Below, piece after piece: positions 1 through 12,049 of a DNA stretch of 64,000 nt. The DNA comes from Setophaga petechia (Eukaryota; Chordata; Aves; Passeriformes; Parulidae), in the NCBI GenBank assembly GCA_024362935.1, contig JANCRA010000126.1, forward strand, positions 1,039,019 to 1,103,018, given 5' to 3'. The notes under the pieces are model-generated. The model ran no database searches and was not told the DNA's origin. It worked only from the letters and a program-made list of their open reading frames with translations. The stretch's first letter is position 1; each line of letters opens with the position of its first letter. Made by a program: the position numbers and the translations under genes.

Positions 1-1915
1 TTTTGGTACTTTCTAAGCACCAAATTTGGACAGATTTTCAGGGGGCTTGCAAAAAGCGATTCCCTCATCCCAGGCTGCTTTCCTTGCCAAATTGTGGAGA
101 CTGCTGCAAGCTGCTGAGTTCTATAAAAGATTTCATATCTGCATAAAGCAAAACCATACCAACCTGGGGCTGGTGCAGCCCTGCTCGCAGTAAATGTGGC
201 CTCCAACGTCGTGGCTCTGGGACAGGCTGCAGACAGAACCGTGTTAATAGAGTTTGTAATTAGAGCAGTAATTGCACAGTGCCTCATTCCTTTCCTAGAA
301 GTGAGCTTGGAGCAGAGACCAGAGCTGGGTTTGAGGAGCATGAGCGATGGCTCTGGTGCAGGGTTACCTGAGGGAGTGCAGGACAGGCTGCAGCAGCACG
401 GGGCTGCAGGGGCTGCACAGGCCCATGGACAGCTGGAGAGACAGTGCCAGCAAGGTGGAACAGCCAGAGATCATGATGTGGGACCAAGGAGATGGTTACA
501 CAGAGGTTTTCTGGGGGTGTGAAGTGGTGAAGGCAGGAGGGAGATAAGAAGTAGGTGAGATTCCCTCAACAGAGCTTTTGCCAGAGGATGAGAATTTTCT
601 TCTGACGTTTGTGGCTGTGCACATGCCTTGCAGCCTACCTAAAGCTCAGCTCTCTGGGAAAGCTTGGAGAAGGTTTGAGCCAGGGTGAGGACTTGGTGTC
701 CAGGGAGCAGCACCAGGAACCTCTCTGTAGTCAGCTTGACCTGGAGCACATGTGTTTAACCTTAATTGTCCTTCCTCACCTCTCCCAGCTGCCTCTGGAC
801 CCGTGTGGGTTCCTCCCTGCAGTTTAAGAGGCAGGGTTAGTTTGGGCAAGCTCTCCTCTCCAGTTTCCAGCTGTTGCAGCTCTGGCAGAGGCTGGGGATG
901 AGGGAGGCCCTGCAGAACGTGTGTGGTGGCTGGAGCAGCCTGGATGTCCGTGAGTTCCACATCTGCTGTGCCAGGCAGGGGCTGCCCTGCTGCTGGCTCT
1001 GCCTCACCCAGGCCTGGCTGCTGGCTGGACCGTGGGGTCTCTTGGTGTAAAGAGCCCTTCCTAGGATTTCAGCCTTAAAAAACAAGGCCTTGGCTGAGGC
1101 CTGTTGGAGGAACAGACCTGGGCCTGTGCCTCAGCAGTTTATTCCATTACCTGTCTTGCTGTCAGTAAGTGCTGTGGCTTTTCCAGCTGGCATCTCCAAC
1201 ATCCTGGGCATTTTCTGCATTTCCCTCTTAGAAAGGGCTGCTTTGATACTGGGCATTTTCCTGTTTAAGACCACTTGCACCAGTTACTGAGGCCACTTTG
1301 CTGTCTCTGTTTCTCGTGAATTAAATTGGCTGAACTTCATCACTCTGTTCAGTTCCAGCACAAGTCTTCCAGCCCCATGCTCCATCCTTTCCCAGCATCT
1401 TTTGGAGCTGGCTCCTGACGTGCTGATTCACAGAGCAGACTGAGGCAGGAGCTGCTGCTGCTGCAGGGTCTCCTGGAGGAAGATGAGGACCCTCCCCAGT
1501 GCTGGGGGAGCCCCACACTGCCAGGCTGCACTCAGGGCTCACCATGTCTTGGCTCTGCTGAATCAGCCTCGAGTAAATTACACCCTTTGGGAAGGAGAGC
1601 GTTCTGCTTAGCCAGCTTTTTCCTGCTAATTCCATGACCTCTGCAGAAAGCTGCCCTGTTTGTGTGTGCCTGTGAGTGGCCCAGGCTGGGAAGCCCCAGG
1701 CCGTGGTGCTGGGGTGCCGTGGGGGAGCTGCAGGCTGCACAGCCGTGGGCACATCCCTGCTGCAGGGCCAGGGCTGGGCGTGCTGGGCAGCTCTGTGCCT
1801 TGTGCTGCATTGCCCCTGCATGCAGGTCGTCACCACTCTGGCACTGGGGCTCCACGTGTGCTGGAAGCTAAGTGCAGAGGTGGTTGGAAGAGCACAAAAT
1901 GGGAGGTTGGGCAAA
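1..1915. other. No gene seen
   Basis: Moderately GC-rich single-copy-looking sequence. The short open frames lack splice signals and family resemblance. Confidence 0.6.
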
Positions 1916-2290
1916 TCCCAGAACCAGAGGATGGTTTGGGTTACAGACCATCTCTTCCACTAGACCAGGTTGCCCCAAGCTCCATCCAGTGTGGCCTTCA
2001 GCTCTTCCAGGGATGGGGCAGCCTCTGCTTCTGTGGGCAGCTTGTGCCAGGGCTTCCTCACAAGGAAAAATGCCTTCCCAGTATCCCATCCAACCCTGCC
2101 TTCTGGTCTGTGAGAAGCCATTCCCCCCTGTCCTGTCACTCCAGTCCCTTATCCTGAGTCCCTCTGCAGTTCTTCTGGAGCCTCTTTAGGCCCTGGAAGG
2201 AGCTCTGAGGTCTCCCTGGAGCCTTTTCTTCTCCAGGTGAACATCCCAGGTGAACATCTCCAGGTGAACATCCCAGCCTGGCTGTGGAGC
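1916..2290 (-). mobile_element. CR1 LINE fragment
   Basis: Reverse-oriented CR1 3' region: ATGGTTTGGGTTACAGACC, then the ACTAGACCAGGTTGC motif and the TTCCAGGGATGGGGCAGCC block. It continues into the TCCAACCCTGCCTTC-type segment. A 16-bp unit (CCAGGTGAACATCC) is triplicated at its inner end (2236-2278). Confidence 0.85.
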
Positions 2291-3690
2291 AGAGGGGCTC
2301 CAGCTCTCGGAGCAGCTCCTGTTCTGGCCCTGCACTCTGTGTTTGGGTGAGGGTGCTGTGGCCTCAGAGCCAGCTCCCAGGAGGGGCTCCAAGGGCACTG
2401 GAAAGGCTTCCTGGGCTGCCTTGCCTTGCTGCTGGCAAGGGAGAGCCCTGGCTCCCCCAGCACTGCCCATGTCCTGGCCGGGCTGAGGTCGCTGGCAGGG
2501 CTGGCCCTGCTCAGCATCTCGTGGTGCCAGTGCCTGCATGGGCAGCACAAGCTGAAGGATCTGCCTGGAAGGAGTCCTGGAGCAGATTCCGATGCAGTGG
2601 GAGATGTTGGACCTCCAGGAGTGATGGGCAAGAGCCAAAGCACAGCTGAAGGAGCCTTTAGCACGCTTGAACAAATACATCCCCTGTTTTCACTGAGTTT
2701 TGTGTGCCCGAGTCATCTGGAGGCATCTTTGCCAGGTGCAGCTCTCACCTTTCTGAGCTTACAGGTGGAGAATCTGGTCTTGGGGAAGAATCAGAAAAGG
2801 CCATTCCTTGATGCCCTGATCGACAGGAGTTGGGAGAGATGGTGAGCCTGCAGCATTGGGGCTGGAGGGTTGTCCTGATGGCTGGGAGCTGAGCAGGATG
2901 GAGCTGCAGGGGCTGTGCTGGGGCAGGTGAAGGTTCCTGGTGCTCGGGGCCAAGAACTCGGTACTGTGGCTAAAGAGGAAAATGGGGATGTGAAGGGGAA
3001 GAACAGGATTTGGAGGTGGGCTCGGGAGAGAATTGGGAATCTCTGTGGCTGCAGTTTCAGTTCCCTTGATCCAATACCAGCGTGGTTGCTACGGGCAGGG
3101 CCAGTGCAGCCCTTCCCCCTTGGCAGCTGCAGCTGCCCCTCCCTGTGATCAGGAGCTGCTGTGGCAGCAGCCAGGCCGGGCTGGTTTGGTTCAGGCAGCT
3201 CTCAGCTGCTGCTGCTGCGAGCACGAGGAGGGGGCAGCGAGCTGGGCCTGGCCTGTGCTGGTCTGAGCTGTGTGGCAGCGGTGGCACGGCTCCCTGTGCC
3301 AGTGTGACCGTGCCAGCAGCTCCAGCAGGGCCTGGGGAGGGGCTGGCAGGCTGCTGCCTGTGCCAGGGGCACGCTCTGTGGCTTGGCCAGGCGCTGGCCG
3401 GTGTCCCCATGGGTCGGTGTGATGCCAGTGCTGGTGGCACTGCCTGCCCAGCCCAGCCTTTGTGGGAGCCCTGATGTGACTCGTGTCCCAGCAGAGACCC
3501 CCGATGTCTCAGGAGTTTCACAGCCTGGTGCTCAGAGCCTTTTCCAGTTCAGGGGCTCTGTGCTGCTCCAAGCAGCCACATCCTGCTGACCTGGTCCTGC
3601 CAGGAGGGCCAGCAGTGTCCCTGTCCTCAGAGCTGCCTCTGCCGTGGCTCTGGGCTGAGCCCTCGTGTGCCCCTGCTCTGCTGGGGTCCC
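2291..3690. other. No gene seen
   Basis: GC-rich, CpG-poor sequence without recognisable exon, repeat array or mobile element. Confidence 0.55.
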
Positions 3691-3828
3691 TGGTGGGAGC
3701 AGTGGGGCTGGGGTGCCTGGTGGGGGCAGTGGGGCTGGGGTGCCTGGTGGGGGCAGTGGGGCTGGGGTGCCTGGTGGGAGCAGTGGGGCTGGGGTACCTG
3801 GTGGGGGCAGTGGGGCTGGGGCTGACCT
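3691..3828. repeat. 27-bp tandem repeat, 5 copies
   Basis: The unit starts CTGGTGGGAGCAGTGGGGCT and is 27 bp long. Copies start at 3691, 3718, 3745, 3772 and 3799 and are nearly identical. Confidence 0.95.
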
Positions 3829-4350
3829 TGCACAGCTGGCTGTGAATCATTCAGCTGCCATTCACTGCCAGGAGCTTTCCCAGAGCTCCTGCCAGAGCAT
3901 CTCCCCTTTGTGCAGAGACCCCTTCCAGTGCTGGGCTCTCACCTCCTCTGGAGTCCCACTGAAATGGGCATGTAGGCATGGCTGCATCCAGGCTGCTTGT
4001 TCTGAGCTGGTGATAGGGCTTGCTTAATTTGGGTGGCCAAATTGGAGCTCAGTGATGCCTGGTCTGGTCCCAGACTGTGTTTCCAGCTGGGCTGGCTGAC
4101 ATGGCAGGGTGCTGTGCTGGGGAATCCTGGGTGTTGTGGTGCCTGTGGCAGTGGGGTACAGCCTTGGGGCTGAAACCCCCTCGTGGCTGGTGTGGGTCTG
4201 GGGGCAGTGGGCAGCACCACATGCTCTGGAGGAGCAGCTGTGGGCTGGAGGGCTGGCACAGAAACCTGGCTGCTGGCAACTGAGGGATGCCAGAGCTGCC
4301 CCAGCCTGTGATCAGAGCTCTGCACTTGATGGGCATCTCGGCAGTGCCAT

Positions 4351-4970
4351 TGTGAAAAGCACCAATCACTTGTTCTCAAAATTTTAAAAGTTTATAGTAA
4401 TAAAATGGTTATAAAATAGTAATACAATTAGAGTAATAATGATTTGGACAATTTGAATTAAGACAGTATGAGACAACAAAGACAGAGAGTTGTGGATGTC
4501 CAGGTACCTTTTTCAGGGCAGCACGAGCCCAAAAAAGGGGAAAAGGACACCCTTTAACAAAGGATTAACCCTTAAAAACAACAGCCTGTCTCAAAGTCAT
4601 ACACTTCATACAGGATGCATAAATTCCATTCAAACACAGGATTCTGTCTGGTCAGTGTCAACTTCTTCCTCTGAATCTTAACAGCGCCTTCGAGGCAGGA
4701 AGAAGTTCATTTCTTCTGATAAGAAGGCAATAAATTCTTTTCCTCTGAAAGATTCAGGTGTCCTGTGGCTGCTATCTCGCTGCAAGGCCTTTCTGTTAAA
4801 CAAAGCATCCTACATAGCACAGTTTCTATTTTAACAACTTCTATAACCTGAAACTATATTTAACACAGTACTTAAGAGAATTAACACAGCATTATTTTCT
4901 AACTCAGCACATATTATATTCATTTTAATATTTCCAAAAATCCAATCATAAAATAGATGCATCTTTCACA
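4351..4970. mobile_element. Solitary LTR of an endogenous retrovirus (probable)
   Basis: An AT-rich island of 620 bp begins TGTGAAAAGC and ends TGCATCTTTCACA, so it has TG...CA termini with a 7-base inverted repeat (TGTGAAA/TTTCACA). The 4-base direct repeat CCAT flanks it (4347-4350 and 4971-4974), indicating target-site duplication. AATAAA motifs occur inside (about 4401 and 4729). No gag, pol or env frame is present on either side, so it is a solo LTR left by recombination. It resembles a repeat common in songbirds, from memory. The 4-bp duplication suits an ERV1-like source. Orientation is not settled. Confidence 0.72.
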
Positions 4971-5705
4971 CCATGATGCTCTTCTTGCATCCCTCCCTGT
5001 CAGGAGGAGGCCATTTCTCCTTGTGATCCCACCTTGCTGCTTTGGCATTGAATTCCTTTTGAAAGTTGCTCTCCAAGGCTTTCTGTACGTGGTTATGTCG
5101 CCGTGCAGCAGCTGCAGGGTTGGGATGCCTGTGTGTTGTGTTCCTGCTGGCAGTGCCCTTCCTGGCAGGGGCACCTGTCCTCTGTCTCCTGCTGCCTCCC
5201 GCAGCTCTGGGCAGCTCTGGCAGCTCAGATCCCGTGGGTGCCTGTTCAGGTGGGTTTCCTGAAGTGAAGCAGTGAGTGCAAGAACTGTCCTGGGGCAGGA
5301 AAGGTAGAAATTAAGATAATTTTGGCTGCTTCCTGACTGGAAGGAGGTTTGTGTGATTAAGACCTGTTGCACGCCTGCTCACCTCTCCTGCCTCGGTGAC
5401 TTTCAGAGCTGCTGTCCAGTTACAGCCAAACCCTGCTGCTGCTGAATTCCCACAAATCCTGGGAAGCAGCTTTCCAGGCAGGGCAGAGCAGAGCAGAGCT
5501 CCCCAGCTCGTGGCACATGAGAGGAGAGGGAGGGGGCCCTTTGCATCTGTCCGGGCTGTGTGGCTGCATCTCCCCTCTGTGGGCCTGCCTGAGTCACTGG
5601 GAACTCCTGCCCGGGTCATGAGTGAGAGCTGCTTCTGGCCGTGTGATCCCTGGGATGAAATCCCGAGCAGCCCCGGGCTCTGTGCAGCTCCCAGCTGCTG
5701 TCCTG

Positions 5706-6660
5706 CAGCTGCAGGGGCTGTGGGCTGGGTGCTGCTCACTCTGGGTGGCTCTGTGGGCAGTGTGGGTGCTGGCCCTGGCTGCTGCAGGGGCTCTGGGCTG
5801 GGTGCTGCTCACTCCGGGTGGCTCTGTGGGCCCTGGGTGCTGGCCCTGGCTCCTGCAGGGGCTGTGGGCTGGGTGCTGCTCTCTCTCAGTGGCTCTGTGG
5901 GCCCTGGGTGCTGGCCCTGGCTGCTGCAGGGGCTGTGGGCTGGGTGCTGCTCTCTCTCAGTGGCTCTGTGGGCCCTGGGTGCTGGCCCTGGCTCCTGCAG
6001 GGGCTGTGGGCTGGGTGCTGCTCACTCTGGGTGGCTCTGTGGGCCCTGGGTGCTGTCCCTGACTCCTGCAGGGGCTGCGGGCTGGGTGCTGCTCACTCTG
6101 GGTGGCTCTGTGGGCAGTGTGGGTGCTGGCCCTGACTGCTGCAGGGGCTGTGGGCTGGGTGCTGCTCTCTCTCAGTGGCTCTGTGGGCAGTGTGGGTGCT
6201 GGCCCTGGCTCCTGCAGGGGCTTTGGGCTGGGAGCTGCTCACTCTGGGTGGCTGTGTGGGCAGTGTGGGTGCTGGCCCTGGCTCCTGCAGGGGCTGTGGG
6301 CTGGGTGCTGCTCACTCTGGGTGGCTGTGTGGGCAGTGTGGGTGCTGGCCCTGGCTCCTGCAGGGGCTGTGGGCTGGGTGCTGCTCACTCTGGGTGGCTC
6401 TGTGGGCCCTGGGTGCTGGCCCTGGCTCCTGCAGGGGCTCCAGGCTGGGTGCTGCTCTCTCTCAGTGGCTCTGTGGGCCCTGGGTGCTGGCCCTGGCTCC
6501 TGCAGGGGCTCCAGGCTGGGTGCTGCTCTCTCTCAGTGGCTCTGTGGGCCCTGGGTGCTGGCCCTGGCTCCTGCAGGGGCTCCAGGCTGGGTGCTGCTCT
6601 CTCTCAGTGGCTCTGTGGGCCCTGGGTGCTGGCCCTGGCTCCTGCAGGGGCTCGGGGCTC
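5706..6660. repeat. 71/73-bp minisatellite, about 13 copies
   Basis: The unit begins GGCTGTGGGCTGGGTGCTGC. It varies at two blocks: CACTCTGGGT or TCTCTCTCAG, and CAGTGT (73 bp) or CCCT (71 bp). All three forward frames stay open, so a 460-codon frame across it is not evidence of a gene. A short CTCCTG run (6660-6693) follows. Confidence 0.95.
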
Positions 6661-6767
6661 CCTGGCTCCTGCTCCTGCTCCTGCTCCTGCTCTAGGGCAG
6701 CTTTGGGTCCCTGCCCCAGCAGTGACTCCTGTGCCAGGGAAGGGGCCTGGCCTCCCTTTGAGCAGGG

Positions 6768-6985
6768 CACTTGAGTGACAAGACGAGGGGGAATTGGGCT
6801 TTCCATGCACAGAGGCAGGGTTAGATGGGACACTGGGCACAAATCTTTCCCTGTGAGGGTGGGCAGGCCCTGGCACCGGTTGCTTAAAGCAGTTATGGCT
6901 GCCCCACCCCTGGCAGTGCCCAAGGGCAGGTTGGACAGGGCTTGGAGCACCTGGGACAGGGGAAGGTGTCCCTGCTCATGGCAAG
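6768..6985 (+). mobile_element. CR1 LINE fragment
   Basis: Forward CR1 segment: AATTGGGCTTTCCATGCACAG, CAGGGTTAGATGGGACACTGG, CCTGGCACCGGTTGC and the GCCCAAGGGCAGGTTGGACAG block before the 3' tail, which is missing. It directly follows the 71/73-bp array. Confidence 0.85.
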
Positions 6986-7465
6986 GGGTGGCCGAGGCTG
7001 CTCCTGGTGGGACGTGGGTGCTGCAGGCCGGTGGCACCGTGGCCCCTGTGCTCGGGGGTGTTCAGTGGGAGAAGCTGCTGCTGGTCCTGGCTGTTCACTG
7101 CAGCCACCCCTGGAGCCTCACCTGGGGTAGGGAGCACAGGACAGGGCCAGCTCTGCCGAGGAGGGCTTGGAGCTGGTTTAAAAGTGAGAGGTGGGTGCTG
7201 ATGAGCATGTGGGGGGGCTGTGGCAGGACATGGACCTGCCAGGTCACCCTCCTCACCTGGGGTCATTTGGGTGTTCCTGGTGGGCACAGAGCCTGGGGGA
7301 GCTTCGAGCAGCTCTTGGAAAGAGGAGAATAAAGCCATTTCAGGTGGTTTGCATGGAGCTTTTCCAGCATGAAGCACGAACAGGAGGAAGCAGGGAGGTG
7401 TTTGCTGTAACTCAGCATCTGGGAAGTGGAGCTCGTGCCAGGGTTTGGGAGGGAGGCAGTGGGGG

Positions 7466-7655
7466 CAGGATGGGTGCTGTGCAGGATGGGTGCTGTGGCA
7501 GGGGGGCAGGATGGGTGCTGTGGCAGTGGGGCAGGATGGGTGCTGTGCAGGATGGGTGCTGTGCAGGATGGGTGCTGTGCAGGATGGGTGCTGTGGCAGG
7601 GAGGCAGGATGGGTGCTGTGCAGGATGGGTGCTGGGCAGGATGGGTGCTGTGGAA
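7466..7655. repeat. 16-bp tandem repeat, interrupted
   Basis: About ten copies of GCAGGATGGGTGCTGT, some separated by short GGCAGGGGG-type spacers. Confidence 0.92.
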
Positions 7656-8929
7656 TGAGGCGTTTGGGAGGGGACAATGCTCAGCTCGTGCTTGATGTGA
7701 CACGAGGGGAGGGCCTGGAGGGGATTCAGGGGGAGCTGAAGAGGGAGGGTGGGGAAATCGTTCCAGCAGCAGCAGTGCTGTGGCTGAATGGGGATGGGGC
7801 AGGGTTTTAGGGGTTATAGGCACCTTTTGGGAGAAGAGCAGCAGTGGTCATTGCAGAGTGAGCACTGTGGGCCTTGGCTCTGTTGCCAGAGGACAAGGAG
7901 GTTTCAGGGACTGCAGCCTGTGTGATAGGAAGTGAGGAGAAGGGAAGGAGAATCCGTGAGCTCTGACTGTCTGAGTCATGTCCCCACGTCCCAGGCAGGG
8001 GCTGAGTGACGTCCCCAGTCCCTGGGCAGCGAGGGCTTGGGGGAGTGGGGCAAAGCTGGCATTAGCAGCAGCTCTCTTTAATCATGTGCACCTTGGGCTT
8101 GTGGGTGCACACTTGAAATGCTGGAGGGGAAAAGAAGCTGAGACTTCATTTTGGACAGGAGACAGTCCAGGAATAGAAAAGCAGAACTATGAATCATCAC
8201 TCAGAGCTGAGGGATGGCGTTAAATTCAAGGCTGGCTGGAGGAAGCGTGGAAGGAGAAGGGAAGGTGCTATGGGCAGAGCCATGTGAGACACCCAAAAAA
8301 CAGCATCACTGAGGGTGGGGAGCCAGCAGGGTCTGTCTGGGGCTGGGGAAAGAAGCTGCAGAGAAGCAGGGGGAGAGCAAAGAGGATAAAAGGATTGCTG
8401 GGTCAGTGAGGACAAGGTGTTGTGGCCAGTTTGGCTCCTGAGAGAGGAGCCTCAGGGTCCAGAAGAGCCCAGAGTCTGCAGGTGAGGCAGGAACAACCTG
8501 TGCAGTCCCCTGGTGAGACAGAAAAGGGCAGTGGGAGGTGCTGAGGTGGGGATGTCTGTCCTCCAGGGAGGTGTGTCAGGGTCACAGACACCTTCCCAGG
8601 GGACCAGGGAGGGTTCAGAGAGAGCTGGGTTTGGTGCATGGACTGCTGGGGGAATGGCACATGGCCAAAGGGTCATGGTCAGGGGCCCAATGGAAACCAG
8701 GTCTGTAGTGGGACCAGCAGTGGTTAATGTGGTTGTTAGTGACACAGAGGGGCACTGAGGGCACCCTCGGGGTGCTCACAGGTGACACCAGGCCGAGGGG
8801 GGCAGGTGAGGGGCTGGACAGGGATGGCATCCAGAGGGACACTGACAGAGCAGTGGCCCATGGGATCCCCATGAAGTGCAGCAAGGCCAGGTGCAAGGTC
8901 CTGCAGCTGTGCCAGCACAGGCTGGGGCA
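7656..8929. other. No gene seen
   Basis: Unique-looking sequence between an array and a CR1 piece. The part 8400-8900 (CAGACACCTTCCCAGGGGAC and similar) may be a worn CR1-like or other old repeat, but I could not place it. Confidence 0.5.
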
Positions 8930-9115
8930 CCTTCACTGTCCCAGGCTGCTCCAAGCCCACCCAGCCTGGCCTTGGCACTGCCAGGGGTGGAGCAGCACAA
9001 CTGCTCTGGGCACCCTGTGCCAGGGCCTCACCACCCCCACAGGGAGGGATTTAATCCTGGTATCTAATCTAAATCTTCTCTTGTAGTTTACAACTATCAC
9101 CCCTTGGTCTGTCAC
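8930..9115 (-). mobile_element. CR1 LINE fragment
   Basis: Reverse CR1 3' region with CAGGCTGCTCCAAGCCCACC, GCACTGCCAGGGGTGGAGC and CTCTGGGCACCCTGTGCCAG. It continues with GTTTACAACTATCACCCCTTG, a conserved CR1 block. Confidence 0.85.
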
Positions 9116-9663
9116 CATCTGCTCATGTAAAACATCTGAAATTGCATTTTTTACTGGAAATTTTGATGGGTTATTTGGGCTTTACCTGAGCTGGCCTCCT
9201 CTTTGCTCTTAGTTGTGGAAACTTACACAAAGAGAATGAAACCTGCCCTGTCCTCAGCATCATTCCTCAGTGTCCTCTCTCTCCTGTGGGACAGTCCAGG
9301 CTTTCCTGTGTCCTTATGCTGGTTCCTGATGTGCCTGGGATTTGTCTCCAGTTCTTGCTGCTTGTCACTGGTCACCTCTCACTCCTTGTGTGGCTGCTCT
9401 GGGCTCAGACTAGGGTGCTGCTGCCACTCCTTTGTATTTATCCTTATTAATCTGACCTAATTTCCAGTTTCCCTGTGCATGCCTTCCCATGCCAAGCCCA
9501 CTATGGAGCCTGGGTGAGCCAAGTTGATCTCCTGCCACACCACCATGGTTTCTGTGTGTGCCATCACTGCTGCTTCAGGGCCCAGCAGCTTTTTGTAATC
9601 TTTTTTTGTTTTTCCTTTTTCCTTATTAGATTTGTTTCCAGTAAGATCTTGTCTATGGAGTCT

Positions 9664-9800
9664 GGTAATCACAGAATTCCAGAATGGTTTGGGTTGAAGG
9701 GGACCTTAAAGCTCATCCAGTTCCACCCCCTGCCCTGGCCAAGGACACTGTCCACTAGACCAGGTTGCTCCAAGTCCCTTCAGCCTGGCCTGGAGCTTTT
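9664..9800 (-). mobile_element. CR1 LINE 3' end, interrupted by its own expanded segment
   Basis: Reverse CR1 starting at the 3' tail (CACAGAATTCCAGAATGG), then TTGAAGGGGACCTTAAAGC and CACTAGACCAGGTTGCTCC. At the TTCCAGAGATGGGG block the element passes into a 19-bp tandem array made of that block. CR1-like sequence (CCCCTCTGGGCAGTCCCTGCC) seems to resume after 10346. Confidence 0.85.
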
Positions 9801-10346
9801 CCAGAGATGGGGAGCATTTCCAGAGGTGGGGAGCATTTCCAGAGGTGGGGAGCATTTCCAGGGGTGGGGAGCATTTCCAGAGATGGGGAGCATTTCCAGA
9901 GATGGGGAGCACTTCCAGAGGTGGGGAGCATTTCCAGAGGAGGGGAGCATTTCCAGAGATGGGGAGCACTTCCAGAGGAGGGGAGCATTTCCAGAGGAGG
10001 GGAGCATTTCCAGAGATGGGGAGCACTTCCAGAGGTGGGGAGCATTTCCAGAGGAGGGGAGCATTTCCAGAGATGGGGAGCATTTCCAGAGATGGGGAGC
10101 ATTTCCAGAGATGGGGAGCATTTCCAGAGGAGGGGAGCATTTCCAGAGATGGGGAGCATTTCCAGAGATGGGGAGCATTTCCAGAGATGGGGAGCACTTC
10201 CAGAGATGGGGAGCATTTCCAGAGATGGGGAGCATTTCCAGAGATGGGGAGCATTTCCAGAGATGGGGAGCACTTCCAGAGATGGGGAGCATTTCCAGGG
10301 GTGGGGAGCATTTCCAGAGATGGGGAGCATTTCCAGAGATGGGGAT
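9801..10346. repeat. 19-bp minisatellite derived from CR1, about 29 copies
   Basis: The unit ATTTCCAGAGATGGGGAGC is repeated with few changes (AGATGG, AGGTGG, AGGAGG; ATTT or ACTT). It continues directly from a reverse CR1 whose normal sequence at this point contains the same block. Both strands and all frames are open across it by unit length (19 x 3 = 57). Confidence 0.96.
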
Positions 10347-12049
10347 CCCCAGCCCCTCTGGGCAGTCCCTGCCTTGCTGCAGGCTCTGCTCTCTGCTGCC
10401 CTTGTCCCCCAGACTGTCAGAGCTGTGGACAGTCGTTCCTGCCCTGCTCCTCCCATCACCCTCCCGCACAGGGGCAGCTGAAGGGGGCTCTGGTGCACCT
10501 GGAGATTGAGGTGGGGAGAGTCTGAGAGAAAATCAGGGACAAAATGACTCACGGGGCCTGGTAGGAGTGAGGAACGGGCAGGGCAGGGGGTGCCCAGCCC
10601 CTCTGCAGGGCTGGGAGGGGATTTTTGGGGAGGGGGGTGCTCAAGGTGTTTGGGGAGCTCTGGGGCAGAGAGGTGAGGGAGGAGACTGAGATACTGCCCT
10701 TGGAGGAGAAAATGCCTCAATGTGTGTTGGGCTTAGTCAGGGGCTTTGCAGGCTCTGTGGGGTTTGATTTCAAACACAAACTTTGATACTGGAGTGTCTG
10801 TTCCTTTCCTGGCCATGTTTCATGAGCTGATGGATGGCCCTGCCATGCCCCTGTCCAGTGTAACAGCTTTGCCATCCAAGTTGGGAATTACTTTCTCCAG
10901 CTGGAAAGGTCTTGGAGCCCCATTCCTGGAGGTCTTCACACCCTCCTGGGGCAGCAATTGGAGGGAGCCCAAGCACTGCTGCTCCAGTTGGTTGTTCTGC
11001 ATTAATTCCTCCAGCTGATGATAGTTCCCATTTAATTCCCAATTTACATTCATCTGTTTTAAAGTTCATTTTCTCACTTGTTTCTTTAGATTAGACTAAA
11101 TAAAACTTTGTTACCTGAACATTGTTCCCTGAGCAGTTTACTGTTACTTCATCATCAATTATCTCTTGATGTTCTTTTTGGGAAGTAAATTGCATAACTC
11201 CCATTAAAAGTCTCTTCATGAGTTCATTTTGTGTGGTCTTCGAAGAATTTTTATGGCTCTTCCTTATCCAGTGTTCTTAAAATGAAAATCATCAGATTGC
11301 AGGCAGTGTGCTCCCACCTGACCCAGCCACAGCTGGATGAGCTGTAAACCCAGCTCCTTTCTCTGCTGGCTGCTCTTCCTATGAAATCCCAGAGTCTGGG
11401 TTGGGAGGAGCTGTGAGGGTCAGGTGTGGCCTGGGTGCATTAGAGCTCTGCTGTCCAGCGTGTCCATCTGCTGCTTCCTGCTGGGCTGATGTGGGTCCAC
11501 ACTGGTGGTTCCTGCTCTCCAGTCATTTCTCCTGCATTGGAAATGGCCCCAAAGGACACAGGCTGTGCTCTGGGCCAGGGGATCTGACTGTGCTGGCATT
11601 CCTGGCCTTTGCCATTTCACCTCTCTTAGGGCTGCCATGGTAAAAGTGTTTGCCCAGCTGTCTGAGGCTTCCCAACAGCCCTGGTAAGGCTCCAGGTGTC
11701 ACTGGAATCCTCTTACCTGTTGGCCTGGATCTCTGGCTCTTCTGAGCCTGGTGCTGCTGTGTTTGTTGTAAATGGCTTTGCAGAGTGTTGGTTTGTAGAG
11801 GCAGTGTTGTGTGGGAATGGGTTACCTGATCATGGAAACATGGGCAGAGTTGTTAATGTCATGGGCCCATGGGTCACTTTGGGCTGCAAGGACCTCCAAG
11901 GTTGTCCAGTCAAACCCTGAACAGCAACACCTGCAGCACCTGGAGGAGTGCAGGCAGCTGGAACATGAATTGGTGTCTGAGAGCATCCAGTTCCAGTGGA
12001 CTGGAGATCCAGTGACTGCATCCCCTTCCCTGTGGCTGGTGTCAGTGGG
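10347..12049. other. AT-richer non-coding stretch
   Basis: From about 10730 to 11300 the sequence is AT-richer and free of tandem repeats, with an isolated AATAAA near 11099. Around 11885-11960 a weak reverse CR1 resemblance appears (GGACCTCCAAGGTTGTCCAG). No exon is supported. Confidence 0.5.

Noticed and set aside
196..1290. Several 60-108-codon frames at the window start
   Set aside because: They have random-looking composition, weak or non-ATG starts, and no splice or family evidence.
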